64,000 nucleotides of DNA, taken from positions 1-64,000 of IMG/VR virus record IMGVR_UViG_3300048930_000242; one strand, given 5' to 3'. The notes under the pieces are model-generated. The model did not search any database, was not told the origin of the DNA, and worked only from the letters and a program-made list of their open reading frames with translations. A program made the translations under genes and the position numbers. Every line of letters starts with the position of its first letter. The first letter of the stretch is position 1. Positions 1-8,308 of the stretch are shown one piece after another. This DNA comes from a virus.

Positions 1-630
1 GCGACTCCAGGTCTCCGGAATCTCACAGCCATTTTCATCGGAGCAGGTGGTGATTACCTTCTTCTGAATCTCTCCGGCGATGGCGAAAAGGAAAAAGTTC
101 CGGTAGATTCCCTTGTACCGACTGTCTTTCTCATATGGAGAGTGATAGGCGAAGCCGGTATACTCAAGGTCATCGGTGATCATCAAATCGAGCTGAACAA
201 ATTCGCCGGCCTGAAGACCGTCGGTGTTCACGATTGGGAAGGCAATTGAGACGATTCCAAGGCCCGGCATTGGGTGGACTTGGTCAAACTTCCGCTTCAT
301 GATCTCGCCGATCTCCTTGGTCAACTCGGCGATCGTTGCGGCCGAACTGTCGAAGGTGATTCCCTTGAATGTGCCGGACTCGGCCATTGCGGTCAAGGAG
401 ATCGCCATGTCGATGTCACCGGATGTTCCACCAGGATTCTTCTTGCCGGTCGAGCCAAGGATCTTGACATCTTTCTTGGTCAACCGGAGAGAAGGGAGAA
501 CCTTGGAGAATGCAGAGGCCAAAGTAGCCTCCACATTCTCCTGGTTGATTCTGGTCACTCCGCTAACGGCATTACCGCCTTCCAGTTTGAGATGCTTTGA
601 TTCGGTAAGCCATTGAGCGTAGTCCAGCAT
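1..630 (-). CDS. Nucleotidyltransferase-fold protein (C-terminus beyond window)
   Basis: An open frame of 210 codons runs from an ATG at 630 to the window edge without a stop, so the gene is partial. The protein has the polymerase-beta-type nucleotidyltransferase signature: GSTGKK followed after a short Gly-rich stretch by GDIDMAI (the paired Asp residues), and later FVQLDLMI, which could supply the third metal-binding Asp. Its substrate cannot be told from the sequence. The start ATG shares one base with the TAA stop of the gp41 helicase gene, so the two are probably translationally coupled. In T4 the primase gene 61 follows gene 41; this protein occupies that slot but is not primase-like. 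Its N-terminus (MLDYAQWLTES) faintly resembles a capsid-targeting peptide. Confidence 0.7.
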   Translation of the reverse strand, partial: MLDYAQWLTESKHLKLEGGNAVSGVTRINQENVEATLASAFSKVLPSLRLTKKDVKILGSTGKKNPGGTSGDIDMAISLTAMAESGTFKGITFDSSAATIAELTKEIGEIMKRKFDQVHPMPGLGIVSIAFPIVNTDGLQAGEFVQLDLMITDDLEYTGFAYHSPYEKDSRYKGIYRNFFLFAIAGEIQKKVITTCSDENGCEIPETWSR

Positions 631-2051
631 TACATACTCCATTCTTCGAAATTGTTCTTTTCGGCTGCCTTGACTGCGATTGCGGCCTCTCCGACGGACA
701 TTTCCGCTGGGCTCATTCGTCTGGCCGATGGAGGAATGAACGGACCAGCTCCAGCAACTCCACTAGAGAGCTGCTTCTTGGAGAATAGTGTCATTCTGTC
801 GGCATTGATTCCGAGCTCGAAAATAGGCAGCAATTGCTTCTTGGCATATCTATTCTTCAACTGCTTGAAACACAGAAGACCTTTTGCTTCCAACTCTTCA
901 TTGGTGATCACGCCAAGCATCAAGTCAACCGTGGCCGCCAGACCGTAGGACTCAGACACGTCGTCTACGTCAATGTCTTCACCCTTAGAGACACCTTGGC
1001 GTCCGGATTGGGTGGCAGACCATCCGACCATATCAAATTCCTGGCAGAGCCCTCGGAGTTCCTCAGCGATGCTCTTCACCCACTTATAGGAGTTGCCGGC
1101 GTCCGATGCCTTGAGTCGCTGCGAGGCGCAGAGGTTCAAGTAGTCGATGAAGATGACATCCGGCTTGAAATTCTTCTTCTGGCGAAGTTCCTTGAGCAAG
1201 AACCGGAAATGACCGGCATGGGCGACCGCCGCTGGGTATTCACGGATCACCAAACGTCCGGGAGTGAGGTCCTTGATCTCCTGGACTTTCTTCTTGTAAA
1301 ATTCAAACTCCAACTTCGGAAGATCGTCGATATTGACCTTCAGCATATTGGCGTCGATTCGCTCTCGAATTCTCTCTTCGGACATCTCCAGAGTGATATA
1401 GAGAACATTCAGACCGGCCTTGGTATAAGCGGCCGCCATATGACACATCGATCCAGTCTTAAAGCCACCGGTCCTTGACGACATCAAAATGTTCAGAGTC
1501 TTTCTGGTGAGACCGTTCTTGGTGATCAGATTCAACTCTTCGATGTCGAACGGAATCTTGGTCTCCGGAGAGGTGTAGAAGAGAAACTGCTTCTCGACAT
1601 CCTCGAAGAAGTCATGACCGACTCTGGTGTCAAATGTAACCGCCAGCGCGTCCGAGAAGAGTTTCGGAAGATCGACATCTGGGAACTCTTTCGGCCGCTC
1701 TGTGACGTCGATGGCCAACGAGATAGCGCAGTTCAGCGCTCGGTCTTGACAGAATTGCTCGGCCTCTTCCAGCGCCCATTCGGTGTCGACATTCCACGGC
1801 TCATCGATTTTCCGAATGATGTCCGCGGCCTCGGAATGAACCGCCTCGGAAATCTTGAGATCTCCGAGGTCGATTAACAAGGACTCGACGGTTGGGCGCC
1901 TATTGTACTTGTCGACGAACTTCGAAATGAGCTTCAAGACCGCCTTTTCACCGGCGGTCTCGAAGTACTCTTCTTTGATGTGAGGGATTACGGCGGATTG
2001 AAAATCATCATTCTTAATCAGGCCCTGTAGGACCATCCTGGATTTGCTCAC
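630..2051 (-). CDS. 41: Replicative DNA helicase, DnaB/gp41 family
   Basis: At 473 residues it matches T4 gp41 (475), the hexameric 5'-3' helicase that drives the fork with primase. The C-terminal RecA-like core shows a Walker B segment (PDVIFIDYLNLC) and a later arginine-rich part. The Walker A region reads SSRTGGFKTGSM, so Phe stands where the Gly before the catalytic Lys is normal. The start is GTG (2049-2051) with a GAGGTGA Shine-Dalgarno about five bases upstream; an in-frame ATG lies five codons on. It follows uvsX and a small unknown gene, in the same relative order as T4 uvsX-40-41. Identification rests on core motifs, length and synteny. Confidence 0.88.
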   Translation of the reverse strand: MSKSRMVLQGLIKNDDFQSAVIPHIKEEYFETAGEKAVLKLISKFVDKYNRRPTVESLLIDLGDLKISEAVHSEAADIIRKIDEPWNVDTEWALEEAEQFCQDRALNCAISLAIDVTERPKEFPDVDLPKLFSDALAVTFDTRVGHDFFEDVEKQFLFYTSPETKIPFDIEELNLITKNGLTRKTLNILMSSRTGGFKTGSMCHMAAAYTKAGLNVLYITLEMSEERIRERIDANMLKVNIDDLPKLEFEFYKKKVQEIKDLTPGRLVIREYPAAVAHAGHFRFLLKELRQKKNFKPDVIFIDYLNLCASQRLKASDAGNSYKWVKSIAEELRGLCQEFDMVGWSATQSGRQGVSKGEDIDVDDVSESYGLAATVDLMLGVITNEELEAKGLLCFKQLKNRYAKKQLLPIFELGINADRMTLFSKKQLSSGVAGAGPFIPPSARRMSPAEMSVGEAAIAVKAAEKNNFEEWSM

Positions 2052-2060
2052 TAATTCACC

Positions 2061-2642
2061 TCAGTGGATTGTACCGCGGTGGATGCACTCTCCTTCGGCA
2101 AGATGATTGGCGAATTCAGCGCAGACCTGAGCGGCGAAGATAGGGATAGTCCATTCTATATCATCCAGGTCCGTTTGTACAGTAGTTCCTTCAGCCATCG
2201 GAATGCCCACAACGAAGAAGCCGATCAGGAGTTTCTTGTTGTCCCAGTCATAGACCTCTTGCTGGAGTAGACTACAGACCGACATGGTCTTCGCCACTCT
2301 GAAGGTTCGCCCATCTCGCTCGAAGTCAAAGATCCACATTGGCGCGGACTTCGAGTCGGCCAGTGGATTGATCTTCTTGGTCGGGCGGATGCCCATATAA
2401 TGCTTGCGTGTGAAGTCCGAGATCGTCTCGGAATGAGGGTCGATTTCCTTGACCGTGCTCTTGACATAGACTCCGGAGGTGGAGTGATTGATAAGATCCC
2501 ATTCCACCTCCTCTTCGGTCAAGGATTGAATTTCTTCAATCTTCAGGTCCAGATTCTTCCGTTCCAGGTTCCTCATTTTCGGAAGCGGAATCTTCGGAGA
2601 TTGCTCCACTGACATACTTGAACCGCTTTCCGCACCACTCAT
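2061..2642 (-). CDS. Conserved hypothetical between uvsX and 41
   Basis: A 193-residue soluble protein I do not recognise. Its first 107 bases overlap the acidic 3' end of uvsX in another frame. The ATG at 2642 has the best ribosome site (GGAG seven bases upstream), while internal ATGs at 2615 and 2576 lack one, so I keep the long form, with some doubt. No membrane segment or catalytic motif is evident; charged helical stretches dominate the first 50 residues. In T4, gene 40 sits at this place, but I see no similarity to it. A role in replication or recombination is suggested only by position. Confidence 0.6.
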   Translation of the reverse strand: MSGAESGSSMSVEQSPKIPLPKMRNLERKNLDLKIEEIQSLTEEEVEWDLINHSTSGVYVKSTVKEIDPHSETISDFTRKHYMGIRPTKKINPLADSKSAPMWIFDFERDGRTFRVAKTMSVCSLLQQEVYDWDNKKLLIGFFVVGIPMAEGTTVQTDLDDIEWTIPIFAAQVCAEFANHLAEGECIHRGTIH

Positions 2643-3642
2643 CGATTTTCTCCAGAACCGGTTGGGTGAAGAACTTCTCTGGATGTCTCAGAATAGCCTT
2701 TTCGAAAGCCTTTGAGCCATCTGGAAGCTCGTACTTATTGGCCACTTTCTTGAAGATTCCAGCGGCTTCAGCCATTGGCAAAAGACCCCAATATCGGTCA
2801 ATGCCTCCATCGTATCTAAGCAGAGATTCAACTCGCTGCTTTTCTCTGGTAAGACGAGACTTCTCGGTGACGAACTTGATTATCGAGCCGGTTGTGACCT
2901 TGTCGTCCTTGTCGTAGGACTTGGAGCAGAAGAGAAGGGTTGACGCGGCATACTGAGCACCAGTTCCGCCAGACATCGTGTTGGTCGGAATGTAGGCGCC
3001 GATCGCAGCGTAGACGTGACTGGTCAATAGCATCGGAACATTAAGGCGACCACATTCGATGGTCAGAACTCGGAAAGCTCCCTTCATCAACTGCTGCTTG
3101 GTCATGTCACGCTTATCCGATCCGGATGCGATGTCAGTGACTTCCTTCGTTGTGGAGAGGTTACCGATCGAGTCAAGGACGAGCATCAGCTTCGGAGGCG
3201 GCGCCTTGAACTTGTTCTTCTTAAGGTGCGGTCCGATCAGCTCATGGTACTTGTTCAGCACGTTCAGAGCCTTGGTCCTGAACTCCTCGACGGTCGCCAC
3301 TGGCTCAACGGCCACTCTCGAGACATCGATTCCTTGGGCTTCAAGTTGAGCTCTGGTGATTGCCGCCTCGGAGTCAAAAATGAGCACCTCATTCTCCGGG
3401 TCGATGTCCAAGAAACCCTTGATGCCACGGATGATGAAGAAGGTCTTGCCGGTCGACTTCTCACCCGCAAATCCAGTGATCTTGTTTGTAGGGAATCCAC
3501 CGAAAAGTGATCCTGAGATCAAGGCATTCAGTGAATAGCTTCCGGTGTCCATGAAGCCGGTAACGTCTCCATAGGCTCCTACATCGGCGACAGTTCCGAA
3601 TCCATCGGAAAGAGCGCTTGAAACTGCTTTCAATAACGACAT
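2536..3642 (-). CDS. uvsX: UvsX RecA-like recombinase
   Basis: Strand-exchange ATPase of the T4 recombination machinery; with UvsY it forms filaments on single-stranded DNA. Walker A is GEKSTGKT at about residues 60-67 and Walker B is LMLVLDSIG. A segment LTSHVYAAIGAYIP followed by a Gly-rich loop (MSGGTGAQYAAS) fits the L2 DNA-binding region. The C-terminus is strongly acidic (ISEDSASENEE), as in UvsX and RecA tails. Length 368 against 391 in T4. The gene starts ten bases after the preceding stop at 3652, and its 3' end overlaps the next gene. The partner uvsY and helicase uvsW are at 24-26 kb. Confidence 0.93.
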   Translation of the reverse strand: MSLLKAVSSALSDGFGTVADVGAYGDVTGFMDTGSYSLNALISGSLFGGFPTNKITGFAGEKSTGKTFFIIRGIKGFLDIDPENEVLIFDSEAAITRAQLEAQGIDVSRVAVEPVATVEEFRTKALNVLNKYHELIGPHLKKNKFKAPPPKLMLVLDSIGNLSTTKEVTDIASGSDKRDMTKQQLMKGAFRVLTIECGRLNVPMLLTSHVYAAIGAYIPTNTMSGGTGAQYAASTLLFCSKSYDKDDKVTTGSIIKFVTEKSRLTREKQRVESLLRYDGGIDRYWGLLPMAEAAGIFKKVANKYELPDGSKAFEKAILRHPEKFFTQPVLEKIDEWCGKRFKYVSGAISEDSASENEEPGTEESGPED

Positions 3643-3651
3643 TATGACTCC

Positions 3652-4737
3652 TTAATCGAAGAATGAACTCAAATCATCACATGTTTCTGGAACCGTTGTA
3701 ACCGCTCTGGCCACCTGTCTCTTTGAGATCAAATGAGGATTATCTCGGAGCCTAAAATAGATGCCGCACTGGCATAATCCGACTTCGGTTCCGTAGGTCT
3801 TCAACTCATTTTGATCTTCGGCGAAAATCTTGATTCCATTGGAAACAACATTATAGGTGGCCGGGTGAAACTTGTCTCGGAGACCTGGGAATAGTTCGTC
3901 TTGATTCTCCCTGATCCAGATCACTCGCTCTCCCATTGGGAACTCTTTCTCGGAGACTCCAGGGAAGATTTTGCCGAGTGTAAACTTCGCTCCGGGTCCA
4001 GGGGAGCAGAACGCTTCATCATGATTGAAAGGAAGACCCGGATTTACCGAATTCGAGGTTGCGCAGTGATAGCCATAGTAAGGACCAATGCCTCGAATCG
4101 ACCGAAGGTTGTCATACATATCTTTCAGTGTCTTGGACTCAATCAAGCGGTCCATCATTCCATCGTTCTTCCATGAAGCGATCCATTCCGCTACGGCCAA
4201 TGAACCAGAGGCCTTGGCGTCCGCCTCTGAGTAGGTTCTCTTCACGAACTTGTTGCCGGCATCCATGATTGAGGTGTGGAGTTCGGTGGTTCCCCAGAAC
4301 GGGAGTCCTTTTGCCTTTGACTTCGCGGTCTCTCCACGAAGCCAGGCTGTGTACTCTCCGATCTTGCCAGTCTTGGCGTAATCGAGCTGCTCCTTGGCCA
4401 GTGAATCGAAGTCCACCAGAGCGGTGTCTGGATCTTGATAGCCAGTCAAGACCGAGTGAATGCCGCGAGCTCCGTAGAAGTGTGAGATGATCGTGTTGCC
4501 GAGCTTGTTTTCCATAGAGAGACCAGGAGCGGTCACAATATGGTTCATGATGTAGACCATTCGGTCGTCGAGAGTGATCTGAGACGAGAAGTACTCAACT
4601 CCCTCTCCGAGAGCAGGAGAAGGAGCCTCATAGGCCGGAATGATACCACGAATGAAAAGGTTCCGCTCGTTGATTTTCTCTAGGAAGAAATGGAAATCTT
4701 CCAGAGCGGCCTTATCTAGTTTGCTTCTTGGATTCAT
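3652..4737 (-). CDS. Putative DNA base hypermodification protein (aGPT-PPlase / 5-hmdU kinase helical family)
   Basis: A 361-residue helical protein resembling the alpha-glutamyl/putrescinyl-thymine pyrophosphorylase superfamily, HhH-glycosylase-like enzymes predicted to replace a pyrophosphate on a 5-hydroxymethyl pyrimidine in DNA with another group. The diagnostic part is the helix-hairpin-helix-like RSIRGIGPYYGY at residues 212-223, followed by DEAFCSPGPGAK at 240-251; the PGPGA element after an acidic residue is typical of these proteins. An upstream ITLDDRMVYIMNH (54-66) fits the usual DRV segment. The family call is from memory of motifs and was not searched; the helical domain of 5-hmdU DNA kinases is the nearest alternative. 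It overlaps the FkbM gene upstream by four bases, so it belongs to the same operon. Confidence 0.65.
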   Translation of the reverse strand: MNPRSKLDKAALEDFHFFLEKINERNLFIRGIIPAYEAPSPALGEGVEYFSSQITLDDRMVYIMNHIVTAPGLSMENKLGNTIISHFYGARGIHSVLTGYQDPDTALVDFDSLAKEQLDYAKTGKIGEYTAWLRGETAKSKAKGLPFWGTTELHTSIMDAGNKFVKRTYSEADAKASGSLAVAEWIASWKNDGMMDRLIESKTLKDMYDNLRSIRGIGPYYGYHCATSNSVNPGLPFNHDEAFCSPGPGAKFTLGKIFPGVSEKEFPMGERVIWIRENQDELFPGLRDKFHPATYNVVSNGIKIFAEDQNELKTYGTEVGLCQCGIYFRLRDNPHLISKRQVARAVTTVPETCDDLSSFFD

Positions 4738-5660
4738 ACCTTCCTGCTCTTGATATAGCTCTCGAGATAATCGGCCGGTTCGCCTTTCAAGAAGTCGGTG
4801 GCCATTTTCAAGACCTCCGGTTCATTCAGGTCGAGAGACCCAAGTTTCTTCTGGAGCTGGCGATCGCATGAGCGGTGTCGATTGAACATGTCTCGCTCTC
4901 GCCAATCCCACGGACGGGAGAATCCCATCTGCATGATATTGAATCCATGGAAAGTGCAGAATCCATGGTGAGTCCATACCGGCTGGAGATTACAGACCCA
5001 CATGTCGCCGGCGAATGTCTTGCCGAAAATCGTGAACCAGAGATGATTCAATCGCTCCGGCTTATTGAAGACATGAATCTCCAGAACGACCTGGCAAACC
5101 GAGTCCGGTAGCTTACGGTCGATCAGCTCAAACTCGGCGCCTTCAACATCACATTTGAGAATCCCAGGTTTCTCTTCCTCGATCATTTTGTGGAAGTCGA
5201 TTGCTGGGACTCTCTTGACGATGCGACCCTTGGTGATCGACTCTGGACGCTTGATCTCTCCAGAGAGTTTGTCGCCGGACTCCAGAACCAGGAAGTCAAC
5301 GAATGGATCGGAGCCGCGAATGGCGGCCGCATTATGGAGCTGGTAGGAGCCTTCGGCGAACTTGTTATTCAGCTTCAAGCAATCGAAATTGTCCTCGTCC
5401 GGCTCGATTCCAATGTAGTAGGACGCTCCTTGTTCTGCGGCCAGTCGGTTGAACGAACCGGCGCATGCTCCAAGGTCCATGACCTTTCGGCCTTCGAAGT
5501 CGAGGTGAGTGTAGGACCCGAGCTCTTTCAAGCTCGGGTGAAGGGCCTTGAGCTGGTTCGAATCATTAAGATGAAAGAAACCAGATGGGTCGATCAAGAT
5601 CTCCTGGCCAGATCTTGTGAAATGGCCAGAAGACTTCGCCTTTGACGAATTATGCTTCAT
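4734..5660 (-). CDS. FkbM-type SAM-dependent methyltransferase
   Basis: A 308-residue Rossmann methyltransferase. The SAM-binding motif I is KVMDLGACAGSF (residues 59-70), and the FkbM hallmark LKCDVEGAEFELI occurs at about 168-180. FkbM enzymes usually O-methylate small molecules or sugars. Here the gene is wedged between an inositol-phosphate synthase and a hypermodification-type protein, with a four-base overlap downstream, so methylation of a modified base or of its inositol or sugar adduct is a reasonable inference. A surface-glycan role is the alternative. The C-terminal 110 residues are rich in Trp, His and Phe (VWTHHGFCTFHGF) and are not part of the core fold. The ATG at 5660 follows a GAGGGG ribosome site. 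Confidence 0.8.
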   Translation of the reverse strand: MKHNSSKAKSSGHFTRSGQEILIDPSGFFHLNDSNQLKALHPSLKELGSYTHLDFEGRKVMDLGACAGSFNRLAAEQGASYYIGIEPDEDNFDCLKLNNKFAEGSYQLHNAAAIRGSDPFVDFLVLESGDKLSGEIKRPESITKGRIVKRVPAIDFHKMIEEEKPGILKCDVEGAEFELIDRKLPDSVCQVVLEIHVFNKPERLNHLWFTIFGKTFAGDMWVCNLQPVWTHHGFCTFHGFNIMQMGFSRPWDWRERDMFNRHRSCDRQLQKKLGSLDLNEPEVLKMATDFLKGEPADYLESYIKSRKV

Positions 5661-5675
5661 TATGATGTTTGCCCC

Positions 5676-6923
5676 TCAGTCGTAGTTGCTGATGCCGCAA
5701 TCCTTCAGAGCATTCAGGTTGGCCGCTCGGTACTCGGTGCCTGGAATGTACTCGTAGAACTCCGGAGCGATTCGGCAAGAGAGCAGATCGCATTCCTCAC
5801 GAGCCATCTGAGTAGGAAGGTCGATCGGAGGAGTCTTCTGAGTCCATGCCGACGGACCGATCAGCGGTCCGACCAAGCCGATCTCTCGAGCGACTTGTAC
5901 CAGTCGGATTGCGTCGCAGACCACCGCGGCCGAGTTCGGCGAGTCCTCGACCGAAAGGTCGGCAGTGAACTCGATCGGAGCACCACCCCAAGAAGTCGCC
6001 TTGATCAGGAAGTGAGCACGCTTGTTGTCTTTCAGAGCGGTGAAGTAGGCGGCCGGGCCGGCCTTGATCGTATGAGGCTTCACCTCGGCATGAGCGATCT
6101 TCGACTGGTTGACGATCACGTTCTCTTTGGACTTCTTCTTGGACTTGAGGCGGCCCTGGTCCTGCATGTTCAAGAAGTCGGTGTTACCGCCAACATTGTC
6201 CTGGTAATGCATGGTGACGTCGGCTCCACGAGCGAGGAAAAGCTCCTGAAGGACGGCCGAGATGATGCTCGCTCCGACGCAAGACCGCATGTCGTCTCCG
6301 ATCATCGGGATCCGTGCGTCGATGAACTTCTGAGCCCACTCCTTGTTCGAGCCGATGAAGACCGGAATGCAGTTCACAAACGAGATGCCGGTCTCCAAGC
6401 AGATCTCGGCCCAGAACTCGGTGGCCTTCTGAGAGCCGACCGGAAGGTAGTTCACAACAGCCGTGACGCCAAGTTCAACGAGATGGGCCTTGATCCGCTC
6501 CTTGGAGATCTGCTCTTCAAAATTTCCAAGCTCGTCTTCGTTGATGAATCCCTCGTTATAGGCCCAACGGAAATCACGAAAGGAGTGATCGCAGTCATGG
6601 GCGTACATATGGTTCGAGACTCCATCCATGATCGGAGCCGGTCGGACAATCGGGTCATTGAAATCCTCCGAGAAATTCTTGTGGAACTCCAGAGTACAGT
6701 TCGGCTTCTTGAAGATGGCCCAGGTCAATGGCTGGCCGATCTTCCGGAAGTCGACGTCGAATGCGGCCGCGACCTGGATGTCACGGGTCTCATAGCCGCC
6801 GATGTCCTTATGGATCACGCCGCAAGCGTCCGGAGTGTCTCGGTAGAAGTCCAGGCCTTGGACAAGTGAACTGGCGCAGTTGCCAACGCCGACGATTGCG
6901 ATCTTGATCTTTTTCCTGCTCAT
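5676..6923 (-). CDS. ino1: myo-Inositol-1-phosphate synthase
   Basis: Converts glucose 6-phosphate to 1L-myo-inositol 1-phosphate using NAD. The 415-residue protein shows the family motifs in order: NAD-binding GVGNCASSLVQG at the N-terminus, GDDMRSCVGASI in the middle, NVGGNTDFLN, KATSWGGAPIEF and SVEDSPNSAAVVCDAIR near the end. The length is typical of the short prokaryotic form (about 360-420). It is the first gene of the 3.65-6.92 kb operon and has its own strong promoter (7000-7028). The enzyme is rare in phages. Its product could feed a DNA hypermodification made by the two genes after it. Host inositol-lipid or glycan metabolism is another possible use. Confidence 0.93.
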   Translation of the reverse strand: MSRKKIKIAIVGVGNCASSLVQGLDFYRDTPDACGVIHKDIGGYETRDIQVAAAFDVDFRKIGQPLTWAIFKKPNCTLEFHKNFSEDFNDPIVRPAPIMDGVSNHMYAHDCDHSFRDFRWAYNEGFINEDELGNFEEQISKERIKAHLVELGVTAVVNYLPVGSQKATEFWAEICLETGISFVNCIPVFIGSNKEWAQKFIDARIPMIGDDMRSCVGASIISAVLQELFLARGADVTMHYQDNVGGNTDFLNMQDQGRLKSKKKSKENVIVNQSKIAHAEVKPHTIKAGPAAYFTALKDNKRAHFLIKATSWGGAPIEFTADLSVEDSPNSAAVVCDAIRLVQVAREIGLVGPLIGPSAWTQKTPPIDLPTQMAREECDLLSCRIAPEFYEYIPGTEYRAANLNALKDCGISNYD

Positions 6924-6999
6924 GCTCGTTTCTCCTATTTCAGTTTCAAGTCATTGGGCGGCGAGCTGGCCGCAGTAGGACTTTGAGGTTGTAGTGATC

Positions 7000-7028
7000 A
7001 TTATACCACACCAGGTAGCCTTTGTAAA
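7000..7028 (-). promoter_or_regulatory. Early promoter of the inositol-phosphate synthase operon
   Basis: Read on the minus strand: TTTACA (7028-7023), 17 bases, TATAAT (7005-7000), with the extended -10 context TGTGGTATAAT. It is the best sigma70 match in the window. The -35 box lies inside the loop of a perfect 13-bp inverted repeat. The leader to the ATG at 6923 is about 70 bases. Confidence 0.85.
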
Positions 7029-7042
7029 CGGCTACCTGGTGT
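7008..7042. repeat. 13-bp perfect inverted repeat overlapping the promoter
   Basis: Arms 7008-7020 and 7030-7042 are exact complements, separated by nine bases that contain the -35 box. On the minus strand the hairpin follows the stop of the C5-MTase gene at 7058 but has no U-tract after it. It could be a terminator of the upstream operon, a repressor operator, or both. Confidence 0.7.
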
Positions 7043-7057
7043 TCTATCTAGTGATTT

Positions 7058-8308
7058 TTATTGGAAATAGCTGCTCATAGAAGAGAACTCGCCGGTGCTC
7101 TTCGTGGATCGGATCAAGTCCTGATGGACGTAGTCCGCACCGGAAAGAGGGAGCTCTCCGTTGACGTACTTGACGGCTTGCCCGACGAAGTACTCTCCGG
7201 TTGTGACCGGAACCGACTGAGGGATGTGAGGAACCGACTTGCGACCTTCCAGAAGTTCGAGGTCGATCGGAAGCCTCATGATGCACATCATCTCACGGAC
7301 ATTCAAGTACCGATTCTCATACGGGTGGGCGATGTTGTCGACACACTTTCCGGCGAAGGTGTTGTGGCGACCATCTGGATTGATGATGTAAGAGCCAGCA
7401 TAGTAATAGCCCATGCCGCGCTTGGTCTTCTCCATTGCGAGATTGACCTTGTAGCTGAAGTTCTTGACGCCATTGAACGGACCATCGCCGGTCCTCTCGA
7501 TGTAGTCCATGCACTCCTGGAACTTTCCGTTCTCGATCACCCACTCGATGGTAGCGATATGTTGATCGACCGGCACTACCTCGGTAGTGAATCGCTGATG
7601 ATCCATTCCGTGAAGGTCCAGAATGAAGCGATAGGCCGGATCGTAATAGGTGATTTCACCATGACGAACCGCGTGCTCTCGATTGAAAGGAGACAGAAGA
7701 GCCTCGTCGATGATCTCTCGGTAGGTCTTCATTTTGACCTTCGGAGCCTGCTCGATGAATGGAGCCGACTTCGAGTCCCAGAAGAAATAGAACGAACGGA
7801 GTCGGTTCTGTGGGAGTCCGTGGACCATCGAGTTGGTCAGTGCGGTTGAGAACGAGTACCCGTGGTCCTTGGCGATCTGCTTCAGAACGTCCAGCGTTCC
7901 CTTTCCTCTTGGCTGGACCAACCCAGGAGCATTCTCTCCGAGCATGACCTTCGGTCGGATTTGCTCGAGGACCAAGTTGGCGCTCTTGTACATCCACTGA
8001 TTCTGCTGAGCGGTCGCGCCGGAGCTGAGTGGATTCCGAGATGTGTTCAGCCTGGAGAGGCCGGCGCACGGGCAAAGAGCGGTAACGATGTCGATGTCGC
8101 CGCCGGCCATTCTGGCCTTCAGATCGTCGGTGAAACCAGACTCGTCGACCAAGTACCGAGGAACTTCCGGTCCGAAATAGTTGGTCAGATGAGATTCATT
8201 GGCATTGAATGCATTCCAAGAGACCATGAAATCCGGCTTGGTTCCGATCACATTCCGGGCGGCGATCGCCATTCCGCCGATAAGAGGTACGATAGCTGCA
8301 TGCTTCAT
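7058..8308 (-). CDS. DNA cytosine-5 methyltransferase family protein
   Basis: A 416-residue protein with most motifs of the C5-MTase fold. A degenerate motif I is at the N-terminus (VPLIGGMAIAARNV). Motif IV is ALCPCAGLS with the nucleophile Cys81, motif VI is GENAPGL (Ala replaces the usual Val), motif VIII is HGLPQNRLRS and motif X is QSVPVTTGEYFVG near the C-terminus. It probably transfers a methyl or related one-carbon group to C5 of cytosine. The target-recognition part (about 175-350) is unlike common restriction enzymes. It overlaps the SGNH-like gene upstream by four bases. In a phage that also encodes a gp42-like hydroxymethylase, a plain m5C role would be odd, so action on a specific sequence or on another base is possible. 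Confidence 0.8.
   Translation of the reverse strand: MKHAAIVPLIGGMAIAARNVIGTKPDFMVSWNAFNANESHLTNYFGPEVPRYLVDESGFTDDLKARMAGGDIDIVTALCPCAGLSRLNTSRNPLSSGATAQQNQWMYKSANLVLEQIRPKVMLGENAPGLVQPRGKGTLDVLKQIAKDHGYSFSTALTNSMVHGLPQNRLRSFYFFWDSKSAPFIEQAPKVKMKTYREIIDEALLSPFNREHAVRHGEITYYDPAYRFILDLHGMDHQRFTTEVVPVDQHIATIEWVIENGKFQECMDYIERTGDGPFNGVKNFSYKVNLAMEKTKRGMGYYYAGSYIINPDGRHNTFAGKCVDNIAHPYENRYLNVREMMCIMRLPIDLELLEGRKSVPHIPQSVPVTTGEYFVGQAVKYVNGELPLSGADYVHQDLIRSTKSTGEFSSMSSYFQ

Noticed and set aside
5652-6869. Plus-strand 405-codon open frame
   Set aside because: Antisense to the inositol-phosphate synthase, which has all its motifs; composition is that of a reverse-strand shadow.
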